64,000 nucleotides of DNA, from the NCBI GenBank assembly GCA_003241385.1, contig QFPO01000010.1, positions 58,019-122,018 on the forward strand, read 5' to 3'. Under the pieces are notes generated by a model. That model saw only the letters and a program-made list of their open reading frames with translations, did no database searches and had not been told where the DNA came from. This document shows positions 1-8,246 of the stretch, piece by piece. Made by a program: the position numbers and the translations under genes. Each line of letters opens with the position of its first letter. Position 1 is the stretch's first letter. This DNA comes from Rhodanobacter denitrificans. GTDB taxonomy: Bacteria > Pseudomonadota > Gammaproteobacteria > Xanthomonadales > Rhodanobacteraceae.

Positions 1-254
1 GTCAGCGCGCAGCCCAGGCGCAGCCACCGCACCGGCCGCCGCGCGCGTGCCGCCAGCAGGCTCCAGGCGGTCGGCGCGACCATGCGCGTGGCATACCACA
101 GGCTCATCAGCACGCTGATCGCGGCGACGTCCATGCCGCGCGCCTTCAGGAACAGGCCCCAGTACGGATTGAACGCCCCGAGCGCGGCGTAGTAGGCGAA
201 GTAGAAGCTCGACAGACGGAGCGCCGGGATCGGCGCGGCGGGAACGGACGACAT
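1..254 (-). CDS. MFS transporter, 5' part only
   Basis: The reverse strand from the ATG at 252-254 reads MSSVPAAPIPALRLSSFYF, then AYYAALGAFNPYWGLFLKARG and a second hydrophobic stretch, and runs off the left edge after about 84 codons. A first helix followed by a proline/glycine-rich loop and 'FLKARG' is typical of the MFS_1-like (nucleoside:H+ symporter / HcaT-like) transporters, which are inner-membrane secondary carriers. The substrate cannot be inferred from this fragment. It is transcribed divergently from the permease at 586, with 331 bases between the two starts. Confidence 0.75.
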   Translation of the reverse strand, partial: MSSVPAAPIPALRLSSFYFAYYAALGAFNPYWGLFLKARGMDVAAISVLMSLWYATRMVAPTAWSLLAARARRPVRWLRLGCAL

Positions 255-422
255 GCGCGCAGTGTAGGCGCTCCGTGCCGGTGGCGGACCGCTGCGCGGC
301 GTCGTGCCGCCGCTGCCGGTGCACGCGCCCGGCGCTCGCCCGAGACCGGCCCGCGCGCGGCCCGTCGGCGCCCGCGATCGCCCGCCGCTGCCGGCGCCGT
401 GCGCGTCCACATCCGCCCGCAG

Positions 423-472
423 CGTCCACCGGCGGACGTGGCCTGTTCGCGCGCGGACGCTCACGCGCGAAC
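423..472. promoter_or_regulatory. Candidate activator-binding region upstream of the first permease
   Basis: CGTCC at 423-427 faces GGACG at 434-438, a further GCGGACG lies at 453-459, and a perfect 9-base inverted repeat (GTTCGCGCG at 445-453, CGCGCGAAC at 464-472) overlaps it. The block lies roughly 60-110 bases upstream of the start predicted from the sigma-54-like element at 510, the usual place for enhancer sites of NtrC-type activators. The half-sites resemble those upstream of the other efflux units. The rest of 255-585 shows no gene. Confidence 0.4.
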
Positions 473-509
473 GCATAACGCAAGTCGTTGATCGGTCGTG
501 CCGGCCGAC

Positions 510-524
510 TGGCACGGCACTTGA
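510..524 (+). promoter_or_regulatory. Sigma-54-like promoter of the permease at 586
   Basis: TGGCACGGCACTTGA matches the -24/-12 consensus TGGCACG-N4-TTGC at every defined position but one: the -12 dinucleotide is GA instead of GC. GG (511-512) and GA (523-524) are separated by exactly 10 bases. Transcription would begin near 535, giving a leader of about 50 bases. It is the weakest of the five related elements in the window because the altered base is normally highly conserved. Confidence 0.5.
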
Positions 525-585
525 AACGGGCTGGGCGAGCCCGCGTGTCCGTCGCACGCGGCGCCCCGTATCCTCAGGAGCCGTC

Positions 586-3000
586 ATGAGTCTTTCGATC
601 CTGCTGACCGAACTGCGCCGCAGCGCCCGCGCCGCCGCGCACCGCCCCGGCTTCGTCGGCCTCGCCACGCTGACGCTGGCGCTCGGCATCGGCGCCTGCG
701 CGGCGGTGTTCGCGCTGATCGACGCGATCGTGCTGAAGGCGCCGCCGTATCCGCAGCCGGACCGGCTCGCCGTGCTCAGCCAGACCTACGGTGCCGGCGA
801 CTGGGCGGCCCTGTCGCCGCAGCAGTACCGCCTGCTCGAGGGTCTGCCCGGCGTCGAGCGGCTCGGCAGCACGTTCGTGCCGAAGGACGTCAACGTCGCC
901 GGTGAAGGCGAGCCGGCACTGGTCACCGCCTGGCCGGCCGACGCCGGCCTGCTGCCGACCCTCGGCGTCGGCCTGGTCCACGGCCGCAACTTCAGCGCCG
1001 AGGAGGACCGCCCCCGCGGCGCGCCGGCGGCGATCCTCGGCCATGCGTTCTGGCAGCGTCATTTCAACGGCGATCCGGCGGTGATCGGCCGCACGCTGCT
1101 CGTCGACGGCGTCGCGACGCCGGTCGTCGGCGTGCTGCCGGCCTCGTTCCGGCTCGATGCCTCGCCGGACCTGCTGGTACCGCTGGCGCTGCCGGCGACG
1201 ACGCGCGACAACGGCACCAACCTGCGCGTGATCGCGCGGCTGGCACCGGGCACGACGATCGCCGCGGTGGCCGGCGCGCTCGATGCGCGCCTGGCCGCGC
1301 ACGGCGCCGAGCTCGGTTTCGGCGAGGGACGCCGCACGCGTTTCACCGCGACCTCGCTGGCCGCCAACTTCGGCGCCGCGGCCTGGCCGGTGCTGTCGCT
1401 GTTCTTCGCGTGCGCGCTGTGCGTGCTGGTGCTGGTCGCGGTCAATCTGTCGAACCTGATGCTGCTGCGCGCGGTCGCGCGCAGCCACGACGGCGCCGTA
1501 CGTGCCGCGCTCGGCGCGAGCGGGCGCCAGGCCAGCCTGCCGGCGCTCGCCGAAGGCCTGCTGATCGGCCTGACCGGCAGCGGTCTCGGTCTCGTGCTGG
1601 CCGGCGCGGCGCTCGCGCTCGGCCGCGCCTGGCTGCCGCCGGCCTGGCTGCCGGCCGACGCAGCGCTGTTCGGTCCGCGCGTCTGGCTGCTCGCGTTCGG
1701 CGCCGGCGTCGGCGTCGCCGCCTTGTCGGCCGCGTTCGGCGCCTGGCGTGCCCGCGCCGACACCGCGGTGCGCGAACTGGTCGCCGGCGCGCGCACCGGG
1801 CTCAGTCGCGGATCGGGCCGGCTCGGCCGCTCGCTGGTCGTCGCCCAGGCCGCGCTGGCGACCGTGCTGCTGGCCTCGGCGGCGCTGCTCGCGCATTCGC
1901 TGCTGCGCCTGAACCGCGTCGACCTCGGCTTCGACGCCAGCGGCGTGCTGGTGTTCCGGCTCAATCCGTCGCCGGGTCTCTATCCGGACACCGCCGCGGT
2001 CGAGGACTTCTCGCGCCGCCTGATCGACCGGCTGCGCGCCGAGCCCGGCGTCCGCGAGGCCGCCCTGACGACGAACCTGCCGATCGCCTCGCAGCTCAAT
2101 CTGCCGGTCGACGTCGGCACCGATACCGAGATCTCGGCGATGCAGTTCCGCGCGGCCAGCCCCGGCTCGTTCGCGACGTTCGGCATGCCGCTGCTGGCCG
2201 GACGCGACTTCGCCGAATCCGACCGCGCCGGCGCCGAACCGGTCGCGATCGTCAATGCCGCGTTCGCGCGGCAGTATTTCGGCGACGACGCGCTCGGCAA
2301 GACGCTGCGCCTCGCGGTCGGGCCCGACGCGCCTTCACTGCGCGTGGTCGGCGTCGTCGGCGATGTGCGCCAGTTCGGACCGCAGGAGGACGCGCCGCCG
2401 ATCGTCCATGTCGCGCTGGCGCAGCTGCCCGATCCGGTGCTCGGACTGTTGCGCCAGTTCATCCCGCTCAACGCCGCGATCCGCGTCGACGGCGATGCGG
2501 CCCTGTTCGCCGAGCGCGCGCGCGCGGCGCTGCGTGAAGTCGCGCCGCAACAGGGCCTGGCCGCACTGCGCCTGCTCGAGCGCGACGTCGCCGACGCGAC
2601 CGCCGGCCAGCGCATGAACGCCGTGCTGATCGGTGTGTTCGCCGGTCTGGCTCTGCTGCTGGCCGGCGTGGGCCTGTACTCGGTGACCGCGGTCGCGGTC
2701 GCGACGCGCCGTCGCGAGTACGGCGTGCGTGCCGCGCTCGGCGCCGCGCCGGTTCGGCTGATGCGCGGCGTGGTCGACGGCGCGCTGCGCGACATCGCGA
2801 TCGGGCTCGGCATCGGCCTGCTCGCCGCAGTCGGCGCGAGCCGCCTGCTCGAGCGCTTCCTGTTCGAGATCGGACCGGCCGATCCGGCCTCGCTCGCGAT
2901 CACGGTCGCCGCGCTGCTGCTGGCCGGCCTGCTCGCGACCGCACTGCCGGCGCTGCGCGCCGCACGCGAGTCGCCGATGCAGGCGCTGCGCGGGGAGTGA
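586..3000 (+). CDS. ADOP-type MacB/FtsX ABC permease, P1
   Basis: An 804-residue inner-membrane ABC permease of the duplicated ('ADOP') type. It has an N-terminal helix (about residues 20-45, LATLTLALGIGACAAVFAL), a MacB-like periplasmic domain to about 265, an FtsX-like three-helix unit, then a second copy: helix (LGRSLVVAQAALATVLLASA), periplasmic domain and C-terminal FtsX unit. The cytoplasmic motif RRREYGVRAALGA and the tail ARESPMQALRGE are family hallmarks. MacB-type permeases do not pump through a membrane channel; they drive a periplasmic adaptor and outer-membrane duct, and the substrate here is unknown. The ATG at 586 is chosen because AGGAG (576-580) lies 5 bases upstream; the open frame extends further but without family similarity. 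It is the only permease here on the + strand, and no ATPase adjoins it. Confidence 0.93.
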   Translation: MSLSILLTELRRSARAAAHRPGFVGLATLTLALGIGACAAVFALIDAIVLKAPPYPQPDRLAVLSQTYGAGDWAALSPQQYRLLEGLPGVERLGSTFVPKDVNVAGEGEPALVTAWPADAGLLPTLGVGLVHGRNFSAEEDRPRGAPAAILGHAFWQRHFNGDPAVIGRTLLVDGVATPVVGVLPASFRLDASPDLLVPLALPATTRDNGTNLRVIARLAPGTTIAAVAGALDARLAAHGAELGFGEGRRTRFTATSLAANFGAAAWPVLSLFFACALCVLVLVAVNLSNLMLLRAVARSHDGAVRAALGASGRQASLPALAEGLLIGLTGSGLGLVLAGAALALGRAWLPPAWLPADAALFGPRVWLLAFGAGVGVAALSAAFGAWRARADTAVRELVAGARTGLSRGSGRLGRSLVVAQAALATVLLASAALLAHSLLRLNRVDLGFDASGVLVFRLNPSPGLYPDTAAVEDFSRRLIDRLRAEPGVREAALTTNLPIASQLNLPVDVGTDTEISAMQFRAASPGSFATFGMPLLAGRDFAESDRAGAEPVAIVNAAFARQYFGDDALGKTLRLAVGPDAPSLRVVGVVGDVRQFGPQEDAPPIVHVALAQLPDPVLGLLRQFIPLNAAIRVDGDAALFAERARAALREVAPQQGLAALRLLERDVADATAGQRMNAVLIGVFAGLALLLAGVGLYSVTAVAVATRRREYGVRAALGAAPVRLMRGVVDGALRDIAIGLGIGLLAAVGASRLLERFLFEIGPADPASLAITVAALLLAGLLATALPALRAARESPMQALRGE

Positions 3001-3003
3001 GTT

Positions 3004-3669
3004 TCAGCGCCGGCGCATGCGGTCGCGCCGGTGCCTGCGCCACAGCCACACCGGCAGCGCGATCAGCGTGCCGAGCACGGCCAGGGCCATGTCCTTCTGC
3101 GCATCCCAGACGTCGCCCTGGGTGCCGAGATAGGCTTCGCCGAGTTCGCCGCCGAACGCGCTGGCGGCGCCCCATTCGATCAGTTCGTAGATCAAGGCAT
3201 GCGAGAACATGAAGGTCGCCGGCAGCACGACGCGCCAGGCGCCGCGCAGCGGCACGCGCTCGACCAGGACCTCGGCCGCGACCGGCGTGATCAGCAGGCC
3301 GTACAGGAAATGCACGAGCCGGTCGTACTGGTTGCGTTCGAAACCGAGTAGCGCATCGAGCGAACGCCCGCCGCTCAGCACGCCGAACCAGGCGTCGTAC
3401 GGCACCTGCGAATACGTGTAGTGCGCGCCGAGCTCGTGGAACAGGCCGAACGCGAACAGCAGCGTATATGCCGCGTTCGATAGCGGCCGGCCGCGCCGCG
3501 CGTCCCAGATCAGCCAGGCCAGCGCCGCGGCGACCAGCATGTTCTCGAGCAACCAGTCCTCGCGCGATACCGGCGCGATGCCGAGCGCGACGAATGCCGC
3601 CGCGAACAGCGCGAGCAGGATCAGCCGATAGCGTGCGCCGGGCGCGTGCGCGGAATCGTGGTCGGCCAT
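3004..3669 (-). CDS. DUF2238 (YjdF-like) membrane protein
   Basis: A 221-residue protein with about six hydrophobic helices. The motifs FHELGAHYTYSQVPYD, GFERNQYDRLVHFLYGLL and SHALIYELIEWG, with conserved His, Asp and Glu in or near the membrane segments, are those of the DUF2238/YjdF family. Its molecular function is not established. The start is the ATG at 3667-3669. It converges on the P1 permease, the two stop codons being only three bases apart, and shows no link to the efflux genes. Confidence 0.85.
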   Translation of the reverse strand: MADHDSAHAPGARYRLILLALFAAAFVALGIAPVSREDWLLENMLVAAALAWLIWDARRGRPLSNAAYTLLFAFGLFHELGAHYTYSQVPYDAWFGVLSGGRSLDALLGFERNQYDRLVHFLYGLLITPVAAEVLVERVPLRGAWRVVLPATFMFSHALIYELIEWGAASAFGGELGEAYLGTQGDVWDAQKDMALAVLGTLIALPVWLWRRHRRDRMRRR

Positions 3670-4089
3670 CGTCTATCCCCTGCTGGTCCGGCGTCGCGGC
3701 GGCGCCCGCGGCGATGATGCCTCAGGCGCGGCGCGATCGCCGAGTTCGATCGGGCGATTCGAGGCGACGGCTCGGCGGCTCACCACTTAGCCGCGCGCGC
3801 TCGGTTCGGACATCGCTTCCGGGCGATACGGGCGATCGACAACTCGCATCGTCCGGTGACGGCGCCCGAGCAGGGCTGAGCAATCACTCGCCCGATCCGG
3901 CCGTCGAGTCGCGCGCGGCGGGGAACTGCGAAAGCGCCATCGACGGATCTCGTACGTGCCTCGGTGCCGAGGCATTCGACGACCGGTGGCGTTTCGGCCA
4001 GCTTCGGCATGTTCGGCAGCGTCGACATCGGTGAGCCGCAGGCGCTGATCGGCTCGTGCGAGGTACGCGCCGCCGCGTGAGCGCCCACG
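3670..4089. other. 420-base stretch with no convincing gene
   Basis: The region lies between the DUF2238 gene and the 3' end of the leftward unit ending at 4090. A 102-codon open frame on the - strand (3780-4088) starts well but resembles no family I know and its third-position GC falls off along its length, so I do not call it. There is no clear terminator hairpin followed by T residues. Confidence 0.4.
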
Positions 4090-5334
4090 TCAACGCTCGC
4101 GCAGCGTGAACGGATTGAAGCGATACGCGCCGAGCACCAGCCATGCGGTCGCGCCGAGATGCGGACGGCGGTAGTAACGAAAGTCGTCGGTCGTGCTGTC
4201 CGGACCGATCGCCAGGCCCGTCGTGATCGACGGGCGGTCGGTCGCGTCGAGATAGCCCGAGGCGCTGCGCACCGGCGGCAGCTCGGCGTAGGCGGCGCGC
4301 GCCTCGCGGCCGCGGCCGGCGCGCCGGTAGATTAGGATCGCCTGCGCGGTGCCCTCGCTCCAGACGCCGTCGCGATCGGCGTTGAAATCGAAACCGCCGC
4401 GCACGCCGTGCAGACGTTCGGCCCAGGCCAGCGCGCGCCACCACTCGGCCGGCGCGTCGGGCAGCAGCAGCGGCCACAGCTGCGCGTCCAGGCCGGAGGT
4501 GCTCTCGTTCGGCGTGACGCCGTCGCTCTGCGTGCCGACGCGGAAGCGCCCCTGGGACGCGTCCCATTGCGCGGCGACGAAACCGCGCGCCTGGGCGGCG
4601 TGGGCGCGCCAGCGCTCGGCATCGGCGCCGCGCGCGAGCAGGCCGAACACGGCGGCCAGATCGGCATTGTGCTCGGTCGACTTCCAGCGCAGCCGCTGCG
4701 GCGCGGCGTCGAAGCCGTGCACGCCGCCGTCGAAGCCGCCGTCGCCGCGCGCGTCGGCGGTATGCGCGAGCGTCCACTCGGCCAGGCGCACGGCGGCCGC
4801 GCGCCAGGCCGGATCGTCGTCGCGCGCCGCGATCGCCAGCATCGCCAGCGCGGTCCAGGCGACATTGCCGGTCGCGGTCCCCATCTGGTACGCATCCTCG
4901 ACCCAGCGTCCTTCGGCGGCGTCCCACCAGCCGTTCGGCAGCGGCACGCCGCTCTCGCCGACCGGACCCGCCCGGTAGGCATTGCGCAGCCGTGCCTCGC
5001 CGAGTGCGGCCGCGCGCAGGGCCAGTGCGACGCGACGCGCCTGCGCGGGCCGGTCGCACGCGGTCAGCGCGATCACCGCCAGCGCGTTGTCGTAGCTGAA
5101 GGCCGCGGTTGCGAGCGCGGCCTCGTCGGCCGGCGGATCGCCGGCGGTCGGTGCATCGTAGCTGCGCAGCAGCAGCGGCCCGCCACCGGGCACCGCGTCG
5201 ACCTGCGCGGCGATCGCGCGACAGGCGGCGCGGCCGCCGGCCTGCAACGCGGCCGAACTCGGCGCGGCCGCGGCGCCCGCGGCGGTCAGCCAGCCGGCCA
5301 GCATCAGCCCGATGCGCCACGAGTCACGCCGCAT
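4090..5334 (-). CDS. Secreted six-hairpin-glycosidase-like protein
   Basis: 414 residues from the ATG at 5332-5334, beginning with a signal peptide (MRRDSWRIGLMLAGWLTAAG...AAA). The mature part is helical with repeated W/G/H motifs: MGTATGNVAWTALAML, KSTEHNADLAAVFGLL and WSEGTAQAILIYRRAG. Such spacing is typical of alpha/alpha-toroid (six-hairpin) glycosidases and related polysaccharide enzymes, with acidic residues in the 'STEHNAD' and 'SEGTA' motifs as candidate catalytic or binding residues. I cannot assign a GH family. The start overlaps the end of the sensor kinase gene by 11 bases, implying translational coupling, so a periplasmic sugar-binding or sugar-cleaving protein may assist signal sensing. 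An upstream in-frame ATG (5385) would destroy the signal peptide context. Confidence 0.6.
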   Translation of the reverse strand: MRRDSWRIGLMLAGWLTAAGAAAAPSSAALQAGGRAACRAIAAQVDAVPGGGPLLLRSYDAPTAGDPPADEAALATAAFSYDNALAVIALTACDRPAQARRVALALRAAALGEARLRNAYRAGPVGESGVPLPNGWWDAAEGRWVEDAYQMGTATGNVAWTALAMLAIAARDDDPAWRAAAVRLAEWTLAHTADARGDGGFDGGVHGFDAAPQRLRWKSTEHNADLAAVFGLLARGADAERWRAHAAQARGFVAAQWDASQGRFRVGTQSDGVTPNESTSGLDAQLWPLLLPDAPAEWWRALAWAERLHGVRGGFDFNADRDGVWSEGTAQAILIYRRAGRGREARAAYAELPPVRSASGYLDATDRPSITTGLAIGPDSTTDDFRYYRRPHLGATAWLVLGAYRFNPFTLRER

Positions 5335-6736
5335 GGCCGGTCCGCTCCAATGGCAGGCGCAGCCGCGCGACGCAGCCGCGCGCATCGCTGCGATTCTCGA
5401 GGCTCAGCGTGCCGCCGTGCGCCTCGACGATCTGACGAGCCAGCACCAGGCCGATGCCCGAGCCGCCCGGCTTGGTCGTGAAGAACGGCACGAACAGATT
5501 GCGGCTCGGCGGCAGGCCGGGTCCCTCGTCGCGAATCTCGACCAGGGCGTGATCGCCCTCGACGCGCCAGCGCAGCGCGACCGCGCGGCCGATGCCGAGC
5601 GTCGCGTCGACCGCGTTCTGGACCAGGTTGATCAGCGCCTGCTCGATCTGATCCGGATCGATCGTCAGCCGCAACGCGGGACCGGCGTCGACGTCGACCG
5701 CGATGCGCTGCTCGAGCCGCGCCACGCGCTGCAGCAGCTCGTCGAACGCGACCGGCCGCGGACTCGGCGGCGGCAGCCGCGCCAGCGCGGTGTAGCGGCC
5801 GATGAAGCGCGACAGCGATTCGGCGCGGTCGCTGACGATCGCCAGGCCGCTGGCGGCATCCTCGCGCCAGTCCTCCGGCAGCGGATCGTGCGCGAGGATC
5901 TTGGCCAGCGTCGCGGTCATCGAGCGGATCGGCGTCAGCGAATTGTTGAGTTCGTGGCCGAGCACGCGCAGCAGACGCTGCCAGGCCAGGCGCTCTTCCT
6001 CGCGCAGGGCGCGGCTGAGATCGCTGATGACGATCAGATCATGCGGCCGGCCGTCGTCGCGGAAGCGCGCATGACGCACCTCCCAGCGGCCGCTCGCGCC
6101 CGGAAAGCTGCGCTCGACCAGGCTCACGGTCGGCATGTCGAAGTACTCGGCGAGACCGAGCGAACTGGCCGGACGGCCGTCGAGCCGGCTGAACTCGGCG
6201 CCGAGCAGGCGCTCGCCGGCCGCGTTGGCGAGCTTGAGGAAGCCCTCGCCGTCGAATGCGAACACGGCCACGTCGAGCGTCTCGATGACCTTGTCGAGCA
6301 GCGCGCTCTTCTCCTCGACCGCCAGCCGCTGGCTGCGCAGCGTGTCGGCCAGCGCGTTGATCTCCCAGACGACCTCGCCGACCGCGTCGCCGCGACGCGC
6401 GCGTGCGCCGCGCAGGCTGTAGTCGCCCTCGCGCAGCGCCTCGAGCAGGTTCGATAGCGTCTGCAGCGGATAGATCGCCCGGCGCCGCACCTCGACCGCC
6501 AGTACCAGCGTCAGCAGCGCGACGCCGCCCCAGACCAGCGCGGCCAGCCACGGCGACAGCAGATAGCCGAGCGCGACCGCCAGCGCGACCGACGCCGGCA
6601 GCGTCGCCAGCAGCGTCGCGGCCAGCGTGCGCGTTTCGTAGCGCCAGCGCGACGGAGCCGGTGCGGGTTTCACCCCGCGCTCCCACGGTCGGCGTCGGCG
6701 CTCGGTCGAGCGTCGAACCGGTGCCGCCTGCGGCAT
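5324..6736 (-). CDS. NtrY-type sensor histidine kinase
   Basis: A 470-residue membrane kinase with two helices (about 36-60 and 64-84) and a very short periplasmic loop. A HAMP-like region follows (86-140), then a PAS-like domain (about 150-245). The phospho-acceptor box VLGHELNNSLTPI has His at 261, and the ATPase has N, G1 and G2 boxes (LINLVQNAVDA, DEGPGLP, GGSGIGLVLARQI). This is the NtrY branch, the usual partner of sigma-54 activators. The tiny periplasmic part suggests intramembrane sensing or detection through a partner. It lies 10 bases after the response regulator. No clear Shine-Dalgarno precedes the ATG at 6734-6736, consistent with coupling. Confidence 0.9.
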   Translation of the reverse strand: MPQAAPVRRSTERRRRPWERGVKPAPAPSRWRYETRTLAATLLATLPASVALAVALGYLLSPWLAALVWGGVALLTLVLAVEVRRRAIYPLQTLSNLLEALREGDYSLRGARARRGDAVGEVVWEINALADTLRSQRLAVEEKSALLDKVIETLDVAVFAFDGEGFLKLANAAGERLLGAEFSRLDGRPASSLGLAEYFDMPTVSLVERSFPGASGRWEVRHARFRDDGRPHDLIVISDLSRALREEERLAWQRLLRVLGHELNNSLTPIRSMTATLAKILAHDPLPEDWREDAASGLAIVSDRAESLSRFIGRYTALARLPPPSPRPVAFDELLQRVARLEQRIAVDVDAGPALRLTIDPDQIEQALINLVQNAVDATLGIGRAVALRWRVEGDHALVEIRDEGPGLPPSRNLFVPFFTTKPGGSGIGLVLARQIVEAHGGTLSLENRSDARGCVARLRLPLERTGHAA

Positions 6737-6746
6737 GCCGCGGATT

Positions 6747-8144
6747 TCACTGGATCCCGTACTTTTCCATGCGCCGGTACAACGCCGGCCGGCTCAGGCC
6801 CAGCATCGCGGCGGCGCGCTGGATGTTGCCGCCGGTCGACTGCAGCGCGTCGCGCACCATCTGTTCTTCGGCCTGCTCGATCGTGCCGCCGCTGCTGGCG
6901 GCGGCGAGCGGCGGCGCCGCGGCGGCCAGGGTCGCGCCGGAGTGCTGGCCGGCGGCGAGACCGAGCGCGTCGGCGTCGATCGCGCTGCCGGCGCTCATCA
7001 GCACGGCGCGCTCGATCGCGTGCGAGAGCTCGCGCACGTTGCCGGGCCAGGCATAGGCCGACAGCGCCGAGGACGCCGACGGCGCGAAGCGCAGGCCGTC
7101 GCGGTGGTAGCGGCGCGAGAAGCGCTCGAGAAACGCCTGGGCCAGCAGCGGCACGTCCTCGCCGCGCTCACGCAGCGGCGGCAGGCGCAGCTCGACCGTA
7201 TTGAGGCGGAACAGCAGATCCTTGCGGAACACGCCGCGCGCGACGTCGTCGGCGAGGTCGGCATTGGTCGCCGAGATCAGCCGCACGTCGACTTTCAGCG
7301 TGCGCGAGGAGCCGACCCGCTCGAGCTCGCCGTCCTCGAGCACGCGCAGCAGCTTGGGCTGCTGCGCCGGCGGGATGTTGGCGATCTCGTCGAGGAACAG
7401 CGTGCCGCCGTCGGCCAGTTCGAAGCGGCCGATGCGGTCGCTCTTGGCGTCGGTGAACGCGCCGCGCACGTGGCCGAACATCTCGGCCTCGAACACCGAC
7501 TCGGGAATGCCGCCCATGTTGACCTTGACCAGCGGCCTGGCCGCGCGCCGCGAGCGCGCGTGCAGGCGCCGCGCGATCACGCCCTTGCCGGTGCCGTTCT
7601 CGCCGAGGATCAGCACGTTGGCGTCGGTCGGCGCGACGCGGTCGAGCTGGTCGAGCAGATGGCGCATCGGCAGCGACTCGGCGATGAAGCCGCCGTCGTC
7701 GTCGCCGCGCAGGATCTCGTTCTCGCGCTTGAGGCGCGCGGTCTCGCCGCGCGACTGCGCCAGTGCGAGCTGGTTGCGCAGCACGGTCAGCAGCCGCTGG
7801 TTGTCCCAGGGCTTCTCGATGAAGTCGTTGGCGCCGGCGCGCATCGCCTGCACGACCAGGTCGATGCTGCCCCAGGCGGTCATCGCGACGATCGGGATCG
7901 CCGCGTCGAGCTTGCGGATCGCGGCGATCAGCTCCAGGCCTTCCTGGCCGGAGGTCGTGTCGCGCGTGTAGTTGAGGTCCATCAGCACCAGCGCCGGCGT
8001 CTCCTTGCCGAGCAGGTCCAGCACCTCGGCAGGACTGCCGGCGCGCACGGTCGGGATGCCCTCGCCCTTGAGCAGCAGACGCAGCGACTCGAGCACGTCG
8101 GCCTGGTCGTCGGCGATCAGAATCGGCAGTCGTTCACGGGACAC
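6747..8144 (-). CDS. NtrC-type sigma-54-dependent response regulator
   Basis: A 465-residue three-domain activator. The receiver domain has acidic residues in IADDQADVL, phospho-acceptor Asp56 (LVLMDLNY) and Lys111 (FIEKPWD). The AAA+ domain has Walker A GENGTGKG at 181-188, Walker B LFLDEI at 249-254, and the sigma-54-contact loop GAFTDA at 228-233. A C-terminal Fis-type helix-turn-helix follows (GNIQRAAAMLGLSRPALYRR). It opens closed sigma-54 promoters by ATP hydrolysis after phosphorylation by the adjacent kinase. It is the only sigma-54 activator in the window, and five sigma-54-like promoters stand in front of the efflux genes, including the unit that contains this gene, so autoregulation is likely. 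The GAFTDA loop deviates from the usual GAFTGA. Confidence 0.93.
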   Translation of the reverse strand: MSRERLPILIADDQADVLESLRLLLKGEGIPTVRAGSPAEVLDLLGKETPALVLMDLNYTRDTTSGQEGLELIAAIRKLDAAIPIVAMTAWGSIDLVVQAMRAGANDFIEKPWDNQRLLTVLRNQLALAQSRGETARLKRENEILRGDDDGGFIAESLPMRHLLDQLDRVAPTDANVLILGENGTGKGVIARRLHARSRRAARPLVKVNMGGIPESVFEAEMFGHVRGAFTDAKSDRIGRFELADGGTLFLDEIANIPPAQQPKLLRVLEDGELERVGSSRTLKVDVRLISATNADLADDVARGVFRKDLLFRLNTVELRLPPLRERGEDVPLLAQAFLERFSRRYHRDGLRFAPSASSALSAYAWPGNVRELSHAIERAVLMSAGSAIDADALGLAAGQHSGATLAAAAPPLAAASSGGTIEQAEEQMVRDALQSTGGNIQRAAAMLGLSRPALYRRMEKYGIQ

Positions 8145-8203
8145 GGGAAGCTCCAGAATCGGTGGCGCGCAGACGCACCGGAAGGCGCGCGATGCGCGAG
8201 GAT

Positions 8204-8223
8204 CGCCCGCGGCCGCGCGGGCG
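8204..8223 (-). other. GC-rich intercistronic hairpin before the regulator gene
   Basis: An 8-base perfect inverted repeat (CGCCCGCG at 8204-8211, CGCGGGCG at 8216-8223) with a 4-base loop lies in the 102 bases between permease P2 and the response regulator. No T-run follows on the transcribed strand, so it is more likely an mRNA-stability or partial-termination element that sets the ratio of transporter to regulator than a full terminator. Confidence 0.4.
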
Positions 8224-8246
8224 GCAAGTCCGCGCGGCGGCGGCGT

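Noticed and set aside
304..585. 94-codon N-terminal extension of P1
   Set aside because: It would cover the predicted promoter and activator sites, is Arg/Pro-rich noise, and the family start with AGGAG at 576-580 is clear.
3780..4088. 102-codon open frame on the - strand
   Set aside because: No ribosome-binding site, no family motifs, and codon bias weakens along the frame; insufficient support.
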